The notes beneath the pieces were generated by a model. It was given only the letters and a program-made list of their open reading frames with translations, was not told where the DNA came from and made no database searches. 56,168 nucleotides of DNA from Acidobacteriaceae bacterium (GTDB taxonomy: Bacteria; Acidobacteriota; Terriglobia; Terriglobales; Acidobacteriaceae): positions 1 through 56,168 of the forward strand of contig JASHNW010000072.1 in assembly GCA_030041435.1 (NCBI GenBank), read 5' to 3'. Position 1 is the first letter of the stretch; each line of letters opens with the position of its first letter. Of this stretch, positions 15,844 through 24,560 are shown one piece after another. A program made the translations under genes and the position numbers.

Positions 15844-17784
15844 GTGGCTCGTTGTTTCCGAGCATTGTTTTTAGCCATTGCGTTGTGCGCCTGGGTTCCG
15901 GCCTTCGGCGGGGCAAAGTGGACGCAGCCAACACCCGAAGAACTGAAGATGACGTCGGATCCGGAAGCGCCGGGGGCGGCGGCCGTGTATCTGTATCTTG
16001 AGCAGACGGCCGACGACACCAGGCACGAACGCACGTACTACGCACGCATCAAGGTGCTGACCGAAGACGGAAGGGCATACGGCGATGTAACGATGCCTTT
16101 CTGGAAACGGCAGGAGACGATTCGCAGCATCGAAGGACGCACGATTCACACTGACGGAACAGTGATTCCTTTCACCGGCAAGCCGTGGCAGAAGGAACTG
16201 GTGAAGAGCGGAGGCGTCCGGATCATGGAAAAGGGGTTCTCGTTGCCCGATGTGCAGGTGGGCAGCATCCTTGAGTATCGGTACCGGACGGTCTATAGCG
16301 ACTGGTGGCCGCCGAAGTGGTACCTGCAGCAAGACGTATTCGTTCACGAGGCGCATTACCATTTCATGCCCGGCGGGGGAAGCAACGTCTTCGCAACGCG
16401 ATTCCTGCCGCAGAACGCGCAGATCAACGAGAAGCACGGGTGGGATCTGCATGTCACCAATATTCCGCCGCAGGTGGAGGAGGACGATTCGCCGCCGCTG
16501 CACAGCCTGGGATACCGTGTGCTGTTCTATTACCTCGGCCCTAACCTCACCTCCCCAGGCCAGTACTGGGCTTCGCAAGGTGGGGGATGGAGCTTTAGCG
16601 TCGACGAGTTTGCCGCTGCCGCCAAGTTGAAGAGCGTGGTGGCGCAGATCGTTGCGCCAGGCGACAGCGACGAGCAGAAGGTCGAGAAGATCTACGCGGC
16701 GGTGATGAAGCTGGAGAACACCACCTTCACGCGTGAGCACACGGCGCAGGAAGACAACGCCCGGAACGTGAGGGAAAGCAACGCCGCGGATGTCTGGACG
16801 CAGCAGCGCGGCAACCGGCAGCAGATTACGCTGCTGTTTCTTGGCCTTGTGCGCGCCGCCGGGCTGACGGCCTGTGCGATGCAGGTGACCAGCCGCGACG
16901 AAAACGTGTTTATGCCAAAGGAGGCGGACTGGGACCAGCTGGACGACCTGATTGCCATTGTGAATGTGGATGGCGAGGAGCAGTTCTTCGATCCGGGAGA
17001 GCGGTATTGCGAGTTCGGCAAGCTGCACTGGAAGCACACATGGACCGGAGGCGTGCGGCAGACAGCTCACAGCGTCGAACTGGGAGCCACTCCGTTTCCC
17101 GCGTACCAGGATACGGCGGTCACGCGCAGCGCGGATCTGGCGATGGACGCGGAGGGACAAGTGCGTGGGAGCATCCGCATCGAGATGACGGGCAACATGG
17201 CGCTGCGCTGGCGGCAGGAAGCATTGCTCACAGACGAGGAACAGGCGAAGAAGGAATTCGGCGATGAATTGCAGGCGGAGATGCCGGCTGGGACGACCGT
17301 GAAGATGCAGGGATTCACAGCGTTGCAGGACTACACGCATCCGCTGGTGGCAACGCTGGCAGTGAGCGGGACCATGGGCACGAAAACGGGGAAGCGGCTC
17401 TTTCTGCCGGGAACGTTCTTCGAGGCGCAGGCGAAACCGCGATTCGCGACGGCGACGCGGGTGAATCCGGTGTATCTCCCTTACACCTATGTGGTACGGG
17501 ACGACGTGAAGATGAAGCTGCCGCCGAATGCATCGGCGGAAATTGTGCCGACCAACGCGGAGATCCCTTACGCTGAGCATGCCGATTTCTCGGCGAACTA
17601 CCGGGTTGCAGGGAATATCTATCAATGTAGCCGAATGGAGCTCGTGAGCAAGGTTCTCTATCCGACGAAGGATTACCCGGACCTGCGCGATTTTTTCCAG
17701 AAGATGAACGCACAGGATCAGGCGCAGCTGGTGCTGAAGATGGCGCCCGCGACAGCGACGGCGAGCGTGGGTAAGAAAGAATAA
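15844..17784 (+). CDS. Exported DUF3857 / transglutaminase-fold protein, catalytic Cys and His lost (paralogue 1)
   Basis: A 646-residue protein with a signal peptide (MARCFRALFLAIALCAWVPAFGGA), then KWTQPTPEELKMTSDP, a DUF3857 domain (about 60-250), a transglutaminase-like core (about 260-400) and a C-terminal beta-rich domain. At the catalytic Cys position (GDCKD in active members) it has R325 (RGNRQQITLLF), and at the His position D368. Only D383 of FFDPGERYCEFG remains. An invariant C389 follows in all three dead-site paralogues. GTG 15844 is chosen because GAGGGG lies six bases upstream and the signal peptide starts there. The open frame back to 15703 carries no sensible N-terminus. A non-enzymatic binding role in the periplasm or outer surface is inferred. 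Confidence 0.85.
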   Translation: MARCFRALFLAIALCAWVPAFGGAKWTQPTPEELKMTSDPEAPGAAAVYLYLEQTADDTRHERTYYARIKVLTEDGRAYGDVTMPFWKRQETIRSIEGRTIHTDGTVIPFTGKPWQKELVKSGGVRIMEKGFSLPDVQVGSILEYRYRTVYSDWWPPKWYLQQDVFVHEAHYHFMPGGGSNVFATRFLPQNAQINEKHGWDLHVTNIPPQVEEDDSPPLHSLGYRVLFYYLGPNLTSPGQYWASQGGGWSFSVDEFAAAAKLKSVVAQIVAPGDSDEQKVEKIYAAVMKLENTTFTREHTAQEDNARNVRESNAADVWTQQRGNRQQITLLFLGLVRAAGLTACAMQVTSRDENVFMPKEADWDQLDDLIAIVNVDGEEQFFDPGERYCEFGKLHWKHTWTGGVRQTAHSVELGATPFPAYQDTAVTRSADLAMDAEGQVRGSIRIEMTGNMALRWRQEALLTDEEQAKKEFGDELQAEMPAGTTVKMQGFTALQDYTHPLVATLAVSGTMGTKTGKRLFLPGTFFEAQAKPRFATATRVNPVYLPYTYVVRDDVKMKLPPNASAEIVPTNAEIPYAEHADFSANYRVAGNIYQCSRMELVSKVLYPTKDYPDLRDFFQKMNAQDQAQLVLKMAPATATASVGKKE

Positions 17785-17792
17785 GTGCAGCC

Positions 17793-17836
17793 GGGCAAAG
17801 TTGCCCACTGCGCGGGATAAGAATTTGCTTGCGCAG
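17793..17836. repeat. Two adjacent stem-loops between paralogues 1 and 2
   Basis: GGGCAA-AG-TTGCCC (17793-17806) is followed by CTGCGC (17808-17813) facing GCGCAG (17831-17836) across a 17-nt loop. They may reduce read-through or stabilise the upstream mRNA end. No T-run follows. Confidence 0.4.
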
Positions 17837-17850
17837 GAGGACACGAGGCC

Positions 17851-17870
17851 GTAAAAAAAGTGCACACTCC
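17851..17870 (+). promoter_or_regulatory. Shared upstream element, copy 2
   Basis: GTAAAAAAAGTGCACACTCC lies 89 nt before the TTG start of the second DUF3857 gene. It is the most divergent copy of GTAMAAAGGWGCCACYC but keeps the spacing. Confidence 0.35.
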
Positions 17871-17939
17871 CGTACGGATGATATCTGTGCATTTCGCCTT
17901 GGCTGCGGGAGAGTTCTTTGTTTGTGCGAGGCTCCTGCT

Positions 17940-19934
17940 TTGGAATCCAATGCTCGTCATATCTTCCTGTTGTTGATTACCTTTCTGGGTTTGGTTGTGG
18001 CAGTTCCGGTGTATGCCGGCACAAACTGGACCGAACCTACACCCGAAGAGCTGAAGATGACCTCGGATCCGGCCGCGCCGAATGCGCCGGCGGTGTACTT
18101 ATTTCGCGAAGAGACGGTGGACGACAAGCTCCACTATCACCAGCTCTATGCGCGGATCAAGATCCTGACGGAAAAGGGAAAAGAGGAATACAGCGACATC
18201 GAGATTCCCTACGAAGCGGGGATGTCGAATATCAGGGCCATAGAGGGGCGAACGATTCATGCGGACGGAACGGTGATCCCGTTCACGGGCAAACCGTATG
18301 ACAAGGTGCTGGAGAAGTCCGGCGACATCAGGATCAATGAAAAGGCCTTCAGCATGCCGGATGTGCAGGTGGGGAGCATCGTGGAATACCGCTGGGAGCT
18401 TCAGTACGACGACCTCTATTACATGCCGCCGCGCTGGTATATCCAGCAGCCGATCTATGTGCACAAGGCGCACTACCATTTTGTGGCGGCGGACATAAGC
18501 CTCCATCCAATAATGGTGACGGACGCACTGGGCAAGGAGAATCCGGCGAACCGGCTGCTGTATTATCAGGTGCTTCCACCGGGGGCAGCGGCGAGGGAGG
18601 GGATGGATGGTTTTGACCTTACGGTCAGCAACATTCCGGCGCTGACGGACGAAGATTACTCGCCGCCGCTGGACAGTTTTTCGTACCGGCTGTTGTTCTA
18701 CTACTCGCCGGCATTTACGGGTGAGGAGTTCTGGAAACAGGAAGCCAAGATCTGGTCGAAGGATGTGGACCGGTTCGCGAATCCGTCGGACAAGATACGG
18801 CAGGCAGTGGCGCAGATTGTGGCGCCGGGCGACACGGACGACCAGAAGCTGAGGAAGATCTATGCCGCGACGATCGGAATCGAGAACACACGCTTTACCC
18901 GGGAACACTCGGCAGCGGAAAACAACGCCGAAGGGCTGCGGGTGAAGACGGCGGCGGATATCTGGGAACAGAAGCGGGGGAACGACGACGAGATCACGCG
19001 GCTGTTTATTTCGATGGCGCGGGCAGCGGGCATGAAAGCGTACGCGATGATCGTGACGGAACGTAATCGGAACCTGCTGAACATCGGATATCTGTACTGG
19101 GGGCAGCTGGAAGACGAGATCGCGATCGTGCAGGTTGGCGGCAAGGAGGTCTTCTTCGATCCGGGGCAGCGGTACTGCGAGTACGGCAAGCTGCACTGGA
19201 TGCACACGCAGATGATCGGGGTGAGGCAGTCTGATCATGGGCCGGTGCTTGCCAAGGCCGCGGACGCGACATACCAGGACAATGTGACGCAGCGCTCGGC
19301 GGATTTACAGTTGAGCGCGGATGGAACGGTGAAGGGAGTAGTGAGAGTCTCGATGTCGGGCGAGGAGGCGCTGCGCTGGAGACAAGAGGCGCTGCGAAGC
19401 GATGAGAGGGCGACGAAGAAGGCGTTCGAGGATGTGCTGCAGGAGGAGGTTCCGGCCGGCGTGCAGGTGAAAGTGAATCATTTTATCGGCCTGACGGACA
19501 TCTCCTCTGTGCTGATGGCGGTAGTGGATGTGAGCGGCAATATGGGAACGGCAACGGGGAAGCGCGTCTTTGTGCCATCCGCGTTTTTCGAAGCGGGCGC
19601 AAAGCCGTTGTTTGCGGCAGAGAAGCGGGAGAGCCCGGTGGACCTGCGCTATCCCGCTATGGTGCACGACGAGGTCACGGTGACACTGGAGCCGGGGTTG
19701 TCGGTGGAGAGTGTCCCGGCGGATGCGGTTGTGCCGTTTCTGCCCAACGCCGAATACAAGAGTAAATACGGCCACACGGCGAATATCTATCAGATGGATC
19801 GGGTGGCGGCGCTGGGCAATACGATTTACAAAACTGAGGAGTATCCGCAGCTTCGCGATTATTTTCAGAAGATAAGCGCGCAGGATCAGCAGCAGATCGT
19901 GCTGGACCGGGTGGCTGTGACCGCGAGCCGATAA
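17940..19934 (+). CDS. Exported DUF3857 / transglutaminase-fold protein, catalytic Cys and His lost (paralogue 2)
   Basis: A 664-residue paralogue with the same layout: signal peptide (ESNARHIFLLLITFLGLVVA...YAG), NWTEPTPEELKMTSDP, DUF3857, transglutaminase-like core and C-terminal domain. Where active members have GDCKD it reads RGNDDEITRLF, so the Cys position is D349. The His position is D392 (LEDEIAIV). D407 in FFDPGQRYCEYG is kept. TTG 17940 is the likely start: the hydrophobic segment begins seven residues later and a GCGAGG site lies about eight bases upstream. The 37 residues upstream in frame look non-coding. It sits 155 nt after paralogue 1, with a similar upstream element, so each gene may have its own promoter. 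Confidence 0.85.
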   Translation: MESNARHIFLLLITFLGLVVAVPVYAGTNWTEPTPEELKMTSDPAAPNAPAVYLFREETVDDKLHYHQLYARIKILTEKGKEEYSDIEIPYEAGMSNIRAIEGRTIHADGTVIPFTGKPYDKVLEKSGDIRINEKAFSMPDVQVGSIVEYRWELQYDDLYYMPPRWYIQQPIYVHKAHYHFVAADISLHPIMVTDALGKENPANRLLYYQVLPPGAAAREGMDGFDLTVSNIPALTDEDYSPPLDSFSYRLLFYYSPAFTGEEFWKQEAKIWSKDVDRFANPSDKIRQAVAQIVAPGDTDDQKLRKIYAATIGIENTRFTREHSAAENNAEGLRVKTAADIWEQKRGNDDEITRLFISMARAAGMKAYAMIVTERNRNLLNIGYLYWGQLEDEIAIVQVGGKEVFFDPGQRYCEYGKLHWMHTQMIGVRQSDHGPVLAKAADATYQDNVTQRSADLQLSADGTVKGVVRVSMSGEEALRWRQEALRSDERATKKAFEDVLQEEVPAGVQVKVNHFIGLTDISSVLMAVVDVSGNMGTATGKRVFVPSAFFEAGAKPLFAAEKRESPVDLRYPAMVHDEVTVTLEPGLSVESVPADAVVPFLPNAEYKSKYGHTANIYQMDRVAALGNTIYKTEEYPQLRDYFQKISAQDQQQIVLDRVAVTASR

Positions 19935-20001
19935 CGACGGGCGCGTGATGGCGAGGGATTGCGCAACGCGAGAATTCTCTTGCCTGAGGGCGTGGCGAGG
20001 G

Positions 20002-20019
20002 GTAAAAAGGTGCCACTCC
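20002..20019 (+). promoter_or_regulatory. Shared upstream element, copy 3
   Basis: GTAAAAAGGTGCCACTCC begins 104 nt before the GTG start of the third DUF3857 gene and is a close match to copy 1 (GTACAAAGGAGCCACCC). Confidence 0.45.
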
Positions 20020-20105
20020 AGCCAGCCAGCGATACCTGCCACCATGCCAGGCGTGAGTGCGGGACTACGGGTGGCTGATTGGTTGAGTTCCAGGGGGATT
20101 CTGCT

Positions 20106-22130
20106 GTGACGCGTTCTATTGGTTGTGACGTCATTTTTCTGTCTTTTGCTTTGGCTTTCTATCTTCCGGCGCGTGGCGCGACGACATGGACGCAGCCGAC
20201 TCCGGAGGAACTGAAGATGACGTCGGATCCGGCGGCGCCGAATGCGCCTGCGGTGTTTCTTAACTACGACGAATATATGGATGTCCCGGGTCACTTCGAC
20301 CGTTATTACGGACGCATCAAGATCCTGACCCAGAAGGGAGTCGTGGAGTTCGGGGATGTGAGAATTCCCTATCCGGCGGGAGTGGTGAACGTGAGGGCTC
20401 TGGAAGGGCGCACGATTCACAGCGACGGAACGGTGATCCCGTTCGCCGGGCAGCCATACGACAAGGAGATTGTGAAGGCGGGCGGCGTGAAGGAGATGGA
20501 GAAGGTGTTCTCGCTGCCGGACGTGCAGGTGGGAAGCATCATCGAGTATCGATTTGAGATTCAGTACGACGACCGATGGATCTTCTGGCCGGAATGGTAC
20601 CTGCAGCAGCCGATCTTTGTTCACGAGGCGCACTATCACTTCATTCCGGCGGCGCTCGATGTGAACAGCACGATGGAGATCATGGTCCCCGATCCTCAGG
20701 GGAAGCAGATTCCGGCGACACGTCTTCAGTATGACGCGGCGCTTCCGCCGGGGGCGAAACTCCAGGATTTGCCGAGCGGAATGGATCTGACGGTGAAGGA
20801 TATACCGCCGATTCCCGACGAGCCGGACTCACCGCCGCTGGGCAGTTTTTCGTATCGACTGTTTTACTACTACACGGGAAACTACTCCGCGAAAGAATTC
20901 TGGACGGGTGCGGGGAACGCCTGGTCGAAGTCGGTGGACCACTTTGCGGAGCCTTCGGACGCGATCCGGCAGGCGGTGGGGCAGATTGTCTCTCCGGGAG
21001 ATACAGACGCGCAGAAGCTAGAGAAGATCTATGCGGCGGTCATGACGATCGAAAATACAAGGTATTCGCGGGAGCGCTCGCAGGAAGAGAACAAGGCTGA
21101 AGGCGTGAAGGTGTTGACTGCGGCGGATGTCTGGAGCGAGAAACGGGGAACCCCCAACCAGATCACGCGGCTGTTTATCGCGATGGCGAGGGCAGCGGGA
21201 ATGAACGCGTACGCGATGGCGGTGACGGAGCGCGATAAGAGCGTGCTGAACGCAAATTATCTGAACTGGCACCAGCTGACCGATGAGATTGCGATTGTCG
21301 CCGTGGGTGGGAAAGAGGTCTATTTCGATCCGGGGGAGCGTTACTGCGAATACGGGAAGCTGGCCTGGAAGCACACGCAAGTGCTGGGGATGCGCCAGAC
21401 AGCAAGCGGCACGGAACCGGTGCTGACACCGGCGGCGGAGTACAAGGACAACGAAGAGGATCGCATGGCCGGACTGCAACTGGGGCCGGACGGAAAGTTG
21501 CTGGGAGAGATCAAGATATCGATGACCGGAGCGGAAGCGCTGCGCTGGCGGCAACAGGCCCTCACCAGCGACGAGGAGGCGACGAAGACGGCATTCGATC
21601 GGCATCTTCAGGGGGAGGTTCCGCCTGGAGTGGTAGTGAAGACGCGGCAATTTACCGGACTGACGGACGACACGCAGCCGCTGGTGGCCATTGTGGACGT
21701 GAGCGGCGGCATGGGTACGGCAGCCGGAAAGAGGGTCATTTTTCCGGGCACGTTTTTCGAGGCGTCCGCGCAGCCGCGGTTCGCAGCGCAGACGCGGGAG
21801 AACCCTGTGGATTTGCGGTATCCGTACCTGATTCGCGACCAGGTGAAGGTGACGCTGGCGCCGGGGCTGACAGTGACGAGCGTGCCGAACAGCGCGCAGA
21901 TCCCGTTTCCGCAGAACGCGGAGTACATTGCCAAATACGGCGGTTCGGGCAACACGTATCAGCAGGCGCGGCTGCTGGCGGTGGGCAACACGCTCTATAA
22001 GAAGGAGCAATATCCGGACCTGCGGGACTTTTTCCAGAAGGTGGACGGCCAGGATAAAGGGCAGGTCGTGCTGGACCGGACAGCGGCAGGCTCGGCGCAG
22101 GCGGGAACGGCGGCTGGAGCGAACCAATGA
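20106..22130 (+). CDS. Exported DUF3857 / transglutaminase-fold protein, catalytic Cys and His lost (paralogue 3)
   Basis: A 674-residue paralogue. GTG 20106 gives MTRSIGCDVIFLSFALAFYL and cleavage near PARGA; GGGGG lies about eight bases upstream. TWTQPTPEELKMTSDP follows, then DUF3857 and the transglutaminase-like core. The Cys position is P350 (RGTPNQITRLF), the His position is D393 (LTDEIAIV), and D408 survives in YFDPGERYCEYG. It is closest to paralogue 2 by eye (shared TSDPAAPNAPAV, IENTRYSRER, TAADVW blocks). Its stop overlaps the start of the fourth gene by 4 nt, so these two at least are cotranscribed. The third non-ATG start in a row suggests deliberately low translation or simply lineage habit. 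Confidence 0.85.
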   Translation: MTRSIGCDVIFLSFALAFYLPARGATTWTQPTPEELKMTSDPAAPNAPAVFLNYDEYMDVPGHFDRYYGRIKILTQKGVVEFGDVRIPYPAGVVNVRALEGRTIHSDGTVIPFAGQPYDKEIVKAGGVKEMEKVFSLPDVQVGSIIEYRFEIQYDDRWIFWPEWYLQQPIFVHEAHYHFIPAALDVNSTMEIMVPDPQGKQIPATRLQYDAALPPGAKLQDLPSGMDLTVKDIPPIPDEPDSPPLGSFSYRLFYYYTGNYSAKEFWTGAGNAWSKSVDHFAEPSDAIRQAVGQIVSPGDTDAQKLEKIYAAVMTIENTRYSRERSQEENKAEGVKVLTAADVWSEKRGTPNQITRLFIAMARAAGMNAYAMAVTERDKSVLNANYLNWHQLTDEIAIVAVGGKEVYFDPGERYCEYGKLAWKHTQVLGMRQTASGTEPVLTPAAEYKDNEEDRMAGLQLGPDGKLLGEIKISMTGAEALRWRQQALTSDEEATKTAFDRHLQGEVPPGVVVKTRQFTGLTDDTQPLVAIVDVSGGMGTAAGKRVIFPGTFFEASAQPRFAAQTRENPVDLRYPYLIRDQVKVTLAPGLTVTSVPNSAQIPFPQNAEYIAKYGGSGNTYQQARLLAVGNTLYKKEQYPDLRDFFQKVDGQDKGQVVLDRTAAGSAQAGTAAGANQ

Positions 22131-24142
22131 AACGCACAGCGGCCAGCGAACAGCGATCAGCGATCAGAATGCCGGGCGCGGTGAGGAGAATGCGCTGGTG
22201 GGCAGGCGCCTTGCTGGCGCTGGGCTGCGCGGGCGCGGCGCACGCGGGAACTCCGGAGCTCCCGGACTGGGTGACGCAGGCTGCCGCCAGCGCGCCGCTG
22301 CCGGCAGCGTGGCGGGATGCGAAGGCGGTCTATCTGCTGGAGGACACGCTGCTGACGGTGCAGCCGGATGGAAAGGCGGTGGAGAGGTATCGCGCGGTGG
22401 TGAAGATCCTGCGTCCGCAGGGGCGCGACGCCGCGCGGCCGATGGTGTGGTTTTCGAAGGACGAGAAGCTGAACTCGTTTCACGTGTGGAGCATTGGACC
22501 GGACGGGCACCACTACACGATGAAAGACTCCGAGTATGTGGAAGTGGGCGACGAGTCGTGGGGCATGCTGTACGTGGATTACCGGGCGAAGGTCGCGGCG
22601 CCGCCGGGGGCCGATCCGGGCGGGGTGGTGGCCTGGGAATACGAGCAGGATCTGCCATCGTACTTCAGCGAGGACCGCTGGGATTTTCAGCACCGCGAAC
22701 CGGCGCTGCACTCGGTCTACGAGATCGATCTGCCGCCGGGATGGCACCAGTACGCGGTGTGGGCGCGCCACGCCAGCGTGCAACCGACGGAGGTGACGCC
22801 GAACCACTTTCGCTGGGAGATGTCGAACATTGACGGGATCGACCTGACCGATGTGCCGCTGGCGCCGGCGTGGGCCGCGCTGGCGGGGCGCATGACGGTC
22901 CACTTTGCGGCAGACCCGCTGCCCGAGGGAGACGCGCTGTGGGCGAAGATCGGCGACTGGTATTACGGACTGGCGGCGCCGCGGAGCGAGAGCGGAACAG
23001 ACATCGTGAGCGAGGCGCGCAGCATCGCGGGCGATGGCGACTTCATGGCGAAGCTGGAGAAGGTCGCCGATTTTATGCAGCAGCAGATTCGGTATGTGGG
23101 GATCGAAGTGGGGATTGGAGGATGGCAGCCCCACCCGGCGGAGGATGTCTTCCGGAGCCGCTACGGGGACTGCAAGGACAAGGCCACGCTGACGGTGGCG
23201 ATGCTGGATGCCGTTGGGATCCGGGCGGCGTGGGTGAGCCTGGATGACCGGCGCGGGGTGATCGACCCATCGATGCCAACGCTTTTCGGAAACCACATGA
23301 TCGCGGCGATCGAGATTCCGAAGGGGTACGAAGATCCGCGATTGCAGGCGGTGGTGACGACGAAATCGGGGACGCGGTATCTGATCTTCGATCCGACGAA
23401 TCCCTACGTGGCGATCGGACAGATTCCGGAATACGAGCAGGGAAGCTACGCGGTGCTGGCAGCGGGCGCGGACAGCCAGCTGATCCAGCTGCCGATTTTG
23501 AGTCCGAAAGCGGATATCACCGAGCGGACGGCGAAGTTCGAGCTGACGCCGGATGGCACGCTGAAGGGCGACGTGGCGGTGATCCGGAATGGGGCGCGAT
23601 CGGATGACTGGCGTGGGACGCTGGCGATGGACAGCGACAAGGAGCAGCGCCAACTGATCGAAAAATCGCTGCAGCAGGATTTCTCAAGCTTCACGCTGGG
23701 CACAGAGAAGGCGGAGAACATTCGCGACCTGTATAAGCCGCTGGAACTGGATTATTCCGTTACCGCGCCGGTGTATGCGAAGAGCGCGGGCGCGCTGTTG
23801 CTGGTGCGGCCACGGGTGTTGGGCAGCGTGGCGGAAGCACTGGACGACAAGCCGCGCAAATATCCCATCAGCTTCGACGGCGTGGGGACATGGACGGATG
23901 ACTTCGATGTGAAGATTCCGCCGGGCTACACGGTGGACGATCTGCCCGATCCGGTGAATGTAGACGTGGGCTTTGCGACGTATCACAGCCAAGTGAAGGC
24001 GCAGGGCGACACGCTGCACTACCAGCGGGAGTACGTGCTGAAGAAGCTGACCCTGGCGCCGGGCGATTACCCGACGCTGCACAAGCTGGAGTCGGCCATC
24101 ACGACGGACGAGAACAGCGACGCGGTGCTGAAGAAGCAGTAG
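22127..24142 (+). CDS. Exported DUF3857 transglutaminase-like protein with intact Cys-His-Asp triad
   Basis: A 671-residue protein: signal peptide with a long basic n-region, ending near CAGAAHAG (about residue 41), a DUF3857 domain (about 60-270) and a transglutaminase core. The triad is C349 in YGDCKDKATL, H390 in FGNHMIAAIEI and D422 in LIFDPTNPY. It is thus the only apparently active member of the cluster and is quite divergent from the three preceding paralogues (no PTPEELKMTSDP motif). Activity could be transamidation, amide hydrolysis or peptidase-like. ATG 22127 forms an ATGA overlap with the previous gene. The first dozen codons are made of GGCCAGCGA/GATCAGCGA repeats, so a start at 22169 or 22190 is also possible. 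Confidence 0.87.
   Translation: MKRTAASEQRSAIRMPGAVRRMRWWAGALLALGCAGAAHAGTPELPDWVTQAAASAPLPAAWRDAKAVYLLEDTLLTVQPDGKAVERYRAVVKILRPQGRDAARPMVWFSKDEKLNSFHVWSIGPDGHHYTMKDSEYVEVGDESWGMLYVDYRAKVAAPPGADPGGVVAWEYEQDLPSYFSEDRWDFQHREPALHSVYEIDLPPGWHQYAVWARHASVQPTEVTPNHFRWEMSNIDGIDLTDVPLAPAWAALAGRMTVHFAADPLPEGDALWAKIGDWYYGLAAPRSESGTDIVSEARSIAGDGDFMAKLEKVADFMQQQIRYVGIEVGIGGWQPHPAEDVFRSRYGDCKDKATLTVAMLDAVGIRAAWVSLDDRRGVIDPSMPTLFGNHMIAAIEIPKGYEDPRLQAVVTTKSGTRYLIFDPTNPYVAIGQIPEYEQGSYAVLAAGADSQLIQLPILSPKADITERTAKFELTPDGTLKGDVAVIRNGARSDDWRGTLAMDSDKEQRQLIEKSLQQDFSSFTLGTEKAENIRDLYKPLELDYSVTAPVYAKSAGALLLVRPRVLGSVAEALDDKPRKYPISFDGVGTWTDDFDVKIPPGYTVDDLPDPVNVDVGFATYHSQVKAQGDTLHYQREYVLKKLTLAPGDYPTLHKLESAITTDENSDAVLKKQ
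22137..22168. repeat. GATCAGCGA/GGCCAGCGA repeat at the 5' end of the fourth DUF3857 gene
   Basis: AGCGGCCAGCGAACAGCGATC followed by AGCGATCAG iterates the same short unit seen in intergenic arrays, here overlapping the first codons of the reading frame. Confidence 0.5.
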
Positions 24143-24163
24143 GGACTGGCCGTCCGGGCACTG
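24140..24163. repeat. Dispersed 24-nt repeat directly after a stop codon, copy 1
   Basis: TAGGGACTGGCCGTCCGGGC, continuing ACTG, starts at the stop codon of the fourth DUF3857 gene. An almost identical copy starts at the icd stop codon (37260). Confidence 0.6.
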
Positions 24164-24227
24164 GGAGCTCCGCGCCGGGTTCGCTGCGGCGAGATTTCCG
24201 GCTCCTGGTGAAGTGGCAGCTGCCCGG

Positions 24228-24506
24228 TCAGGACTTCGATTTGCGTTTGGCGGCAATGCGCGGCCAGAACTGGAACTCGTCAGCGTAGAGTTCGCCATCG
24301 AGGTCGGAGACGCGCTGCTGGAGGCGCGCCTGGGCGTCAGCGATGGCTTTGTTGTAGATGACGGGTCCGATTTCTTCGAGAAAGTAATCGAGGAGCAGGC
24401 CAGCGCGCAGATCGCCAATCGGCTCCGCCATGTTTTCTTCGAAGTAGTGTTGGATGGAGGCGACGGCGTCGGCGCGACGCTGCTTCGGCAGCTCGATGGT
24501 GATCAT
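24228..24506 (-). CDS. DUF2164 family small protein
   Basis: A 92-residue soluble protein beginning MITIELPKQRRADAVASIQHY. The family core IGDLRAGLLLDYFLEEIGPVIYNKAI is at about residues 30-55, with a basic C-terminus. DUF2164 proteins are widespread, single-domain and without a known function. It lies 54 nt after the KdpD-like gene on the same strand and converges on the DUF3857 cluster. It could be the last gene of the TPR-ClC-kinase-KdpD operon. Confidence 0.85.
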   Translation of the reverse strand: MITIELPKQRRADAVASIQHYFEENMAEPIGDLRAGLLLDYFLEEIGPVIYNKAIADAQARLQQRVSDLDGELYADEFQFWPRIAAKRKSKS

Positions 24507-24560
24507 GGCGTGTCTCCCTGGCGGGCTTCCATTCCGCGAAGCTGCCGGTGTGCGTTCGGG

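Noticed and set aside
15871-17892. 673-codon minus-strand frame across the first DUF3857 gene (similar ones cross the other paralogues)
   Set aside because: His/Arg/Leu-rich antisense shadow repeated over every paralogue at the same phase; it reflects codon bias, not a gene.
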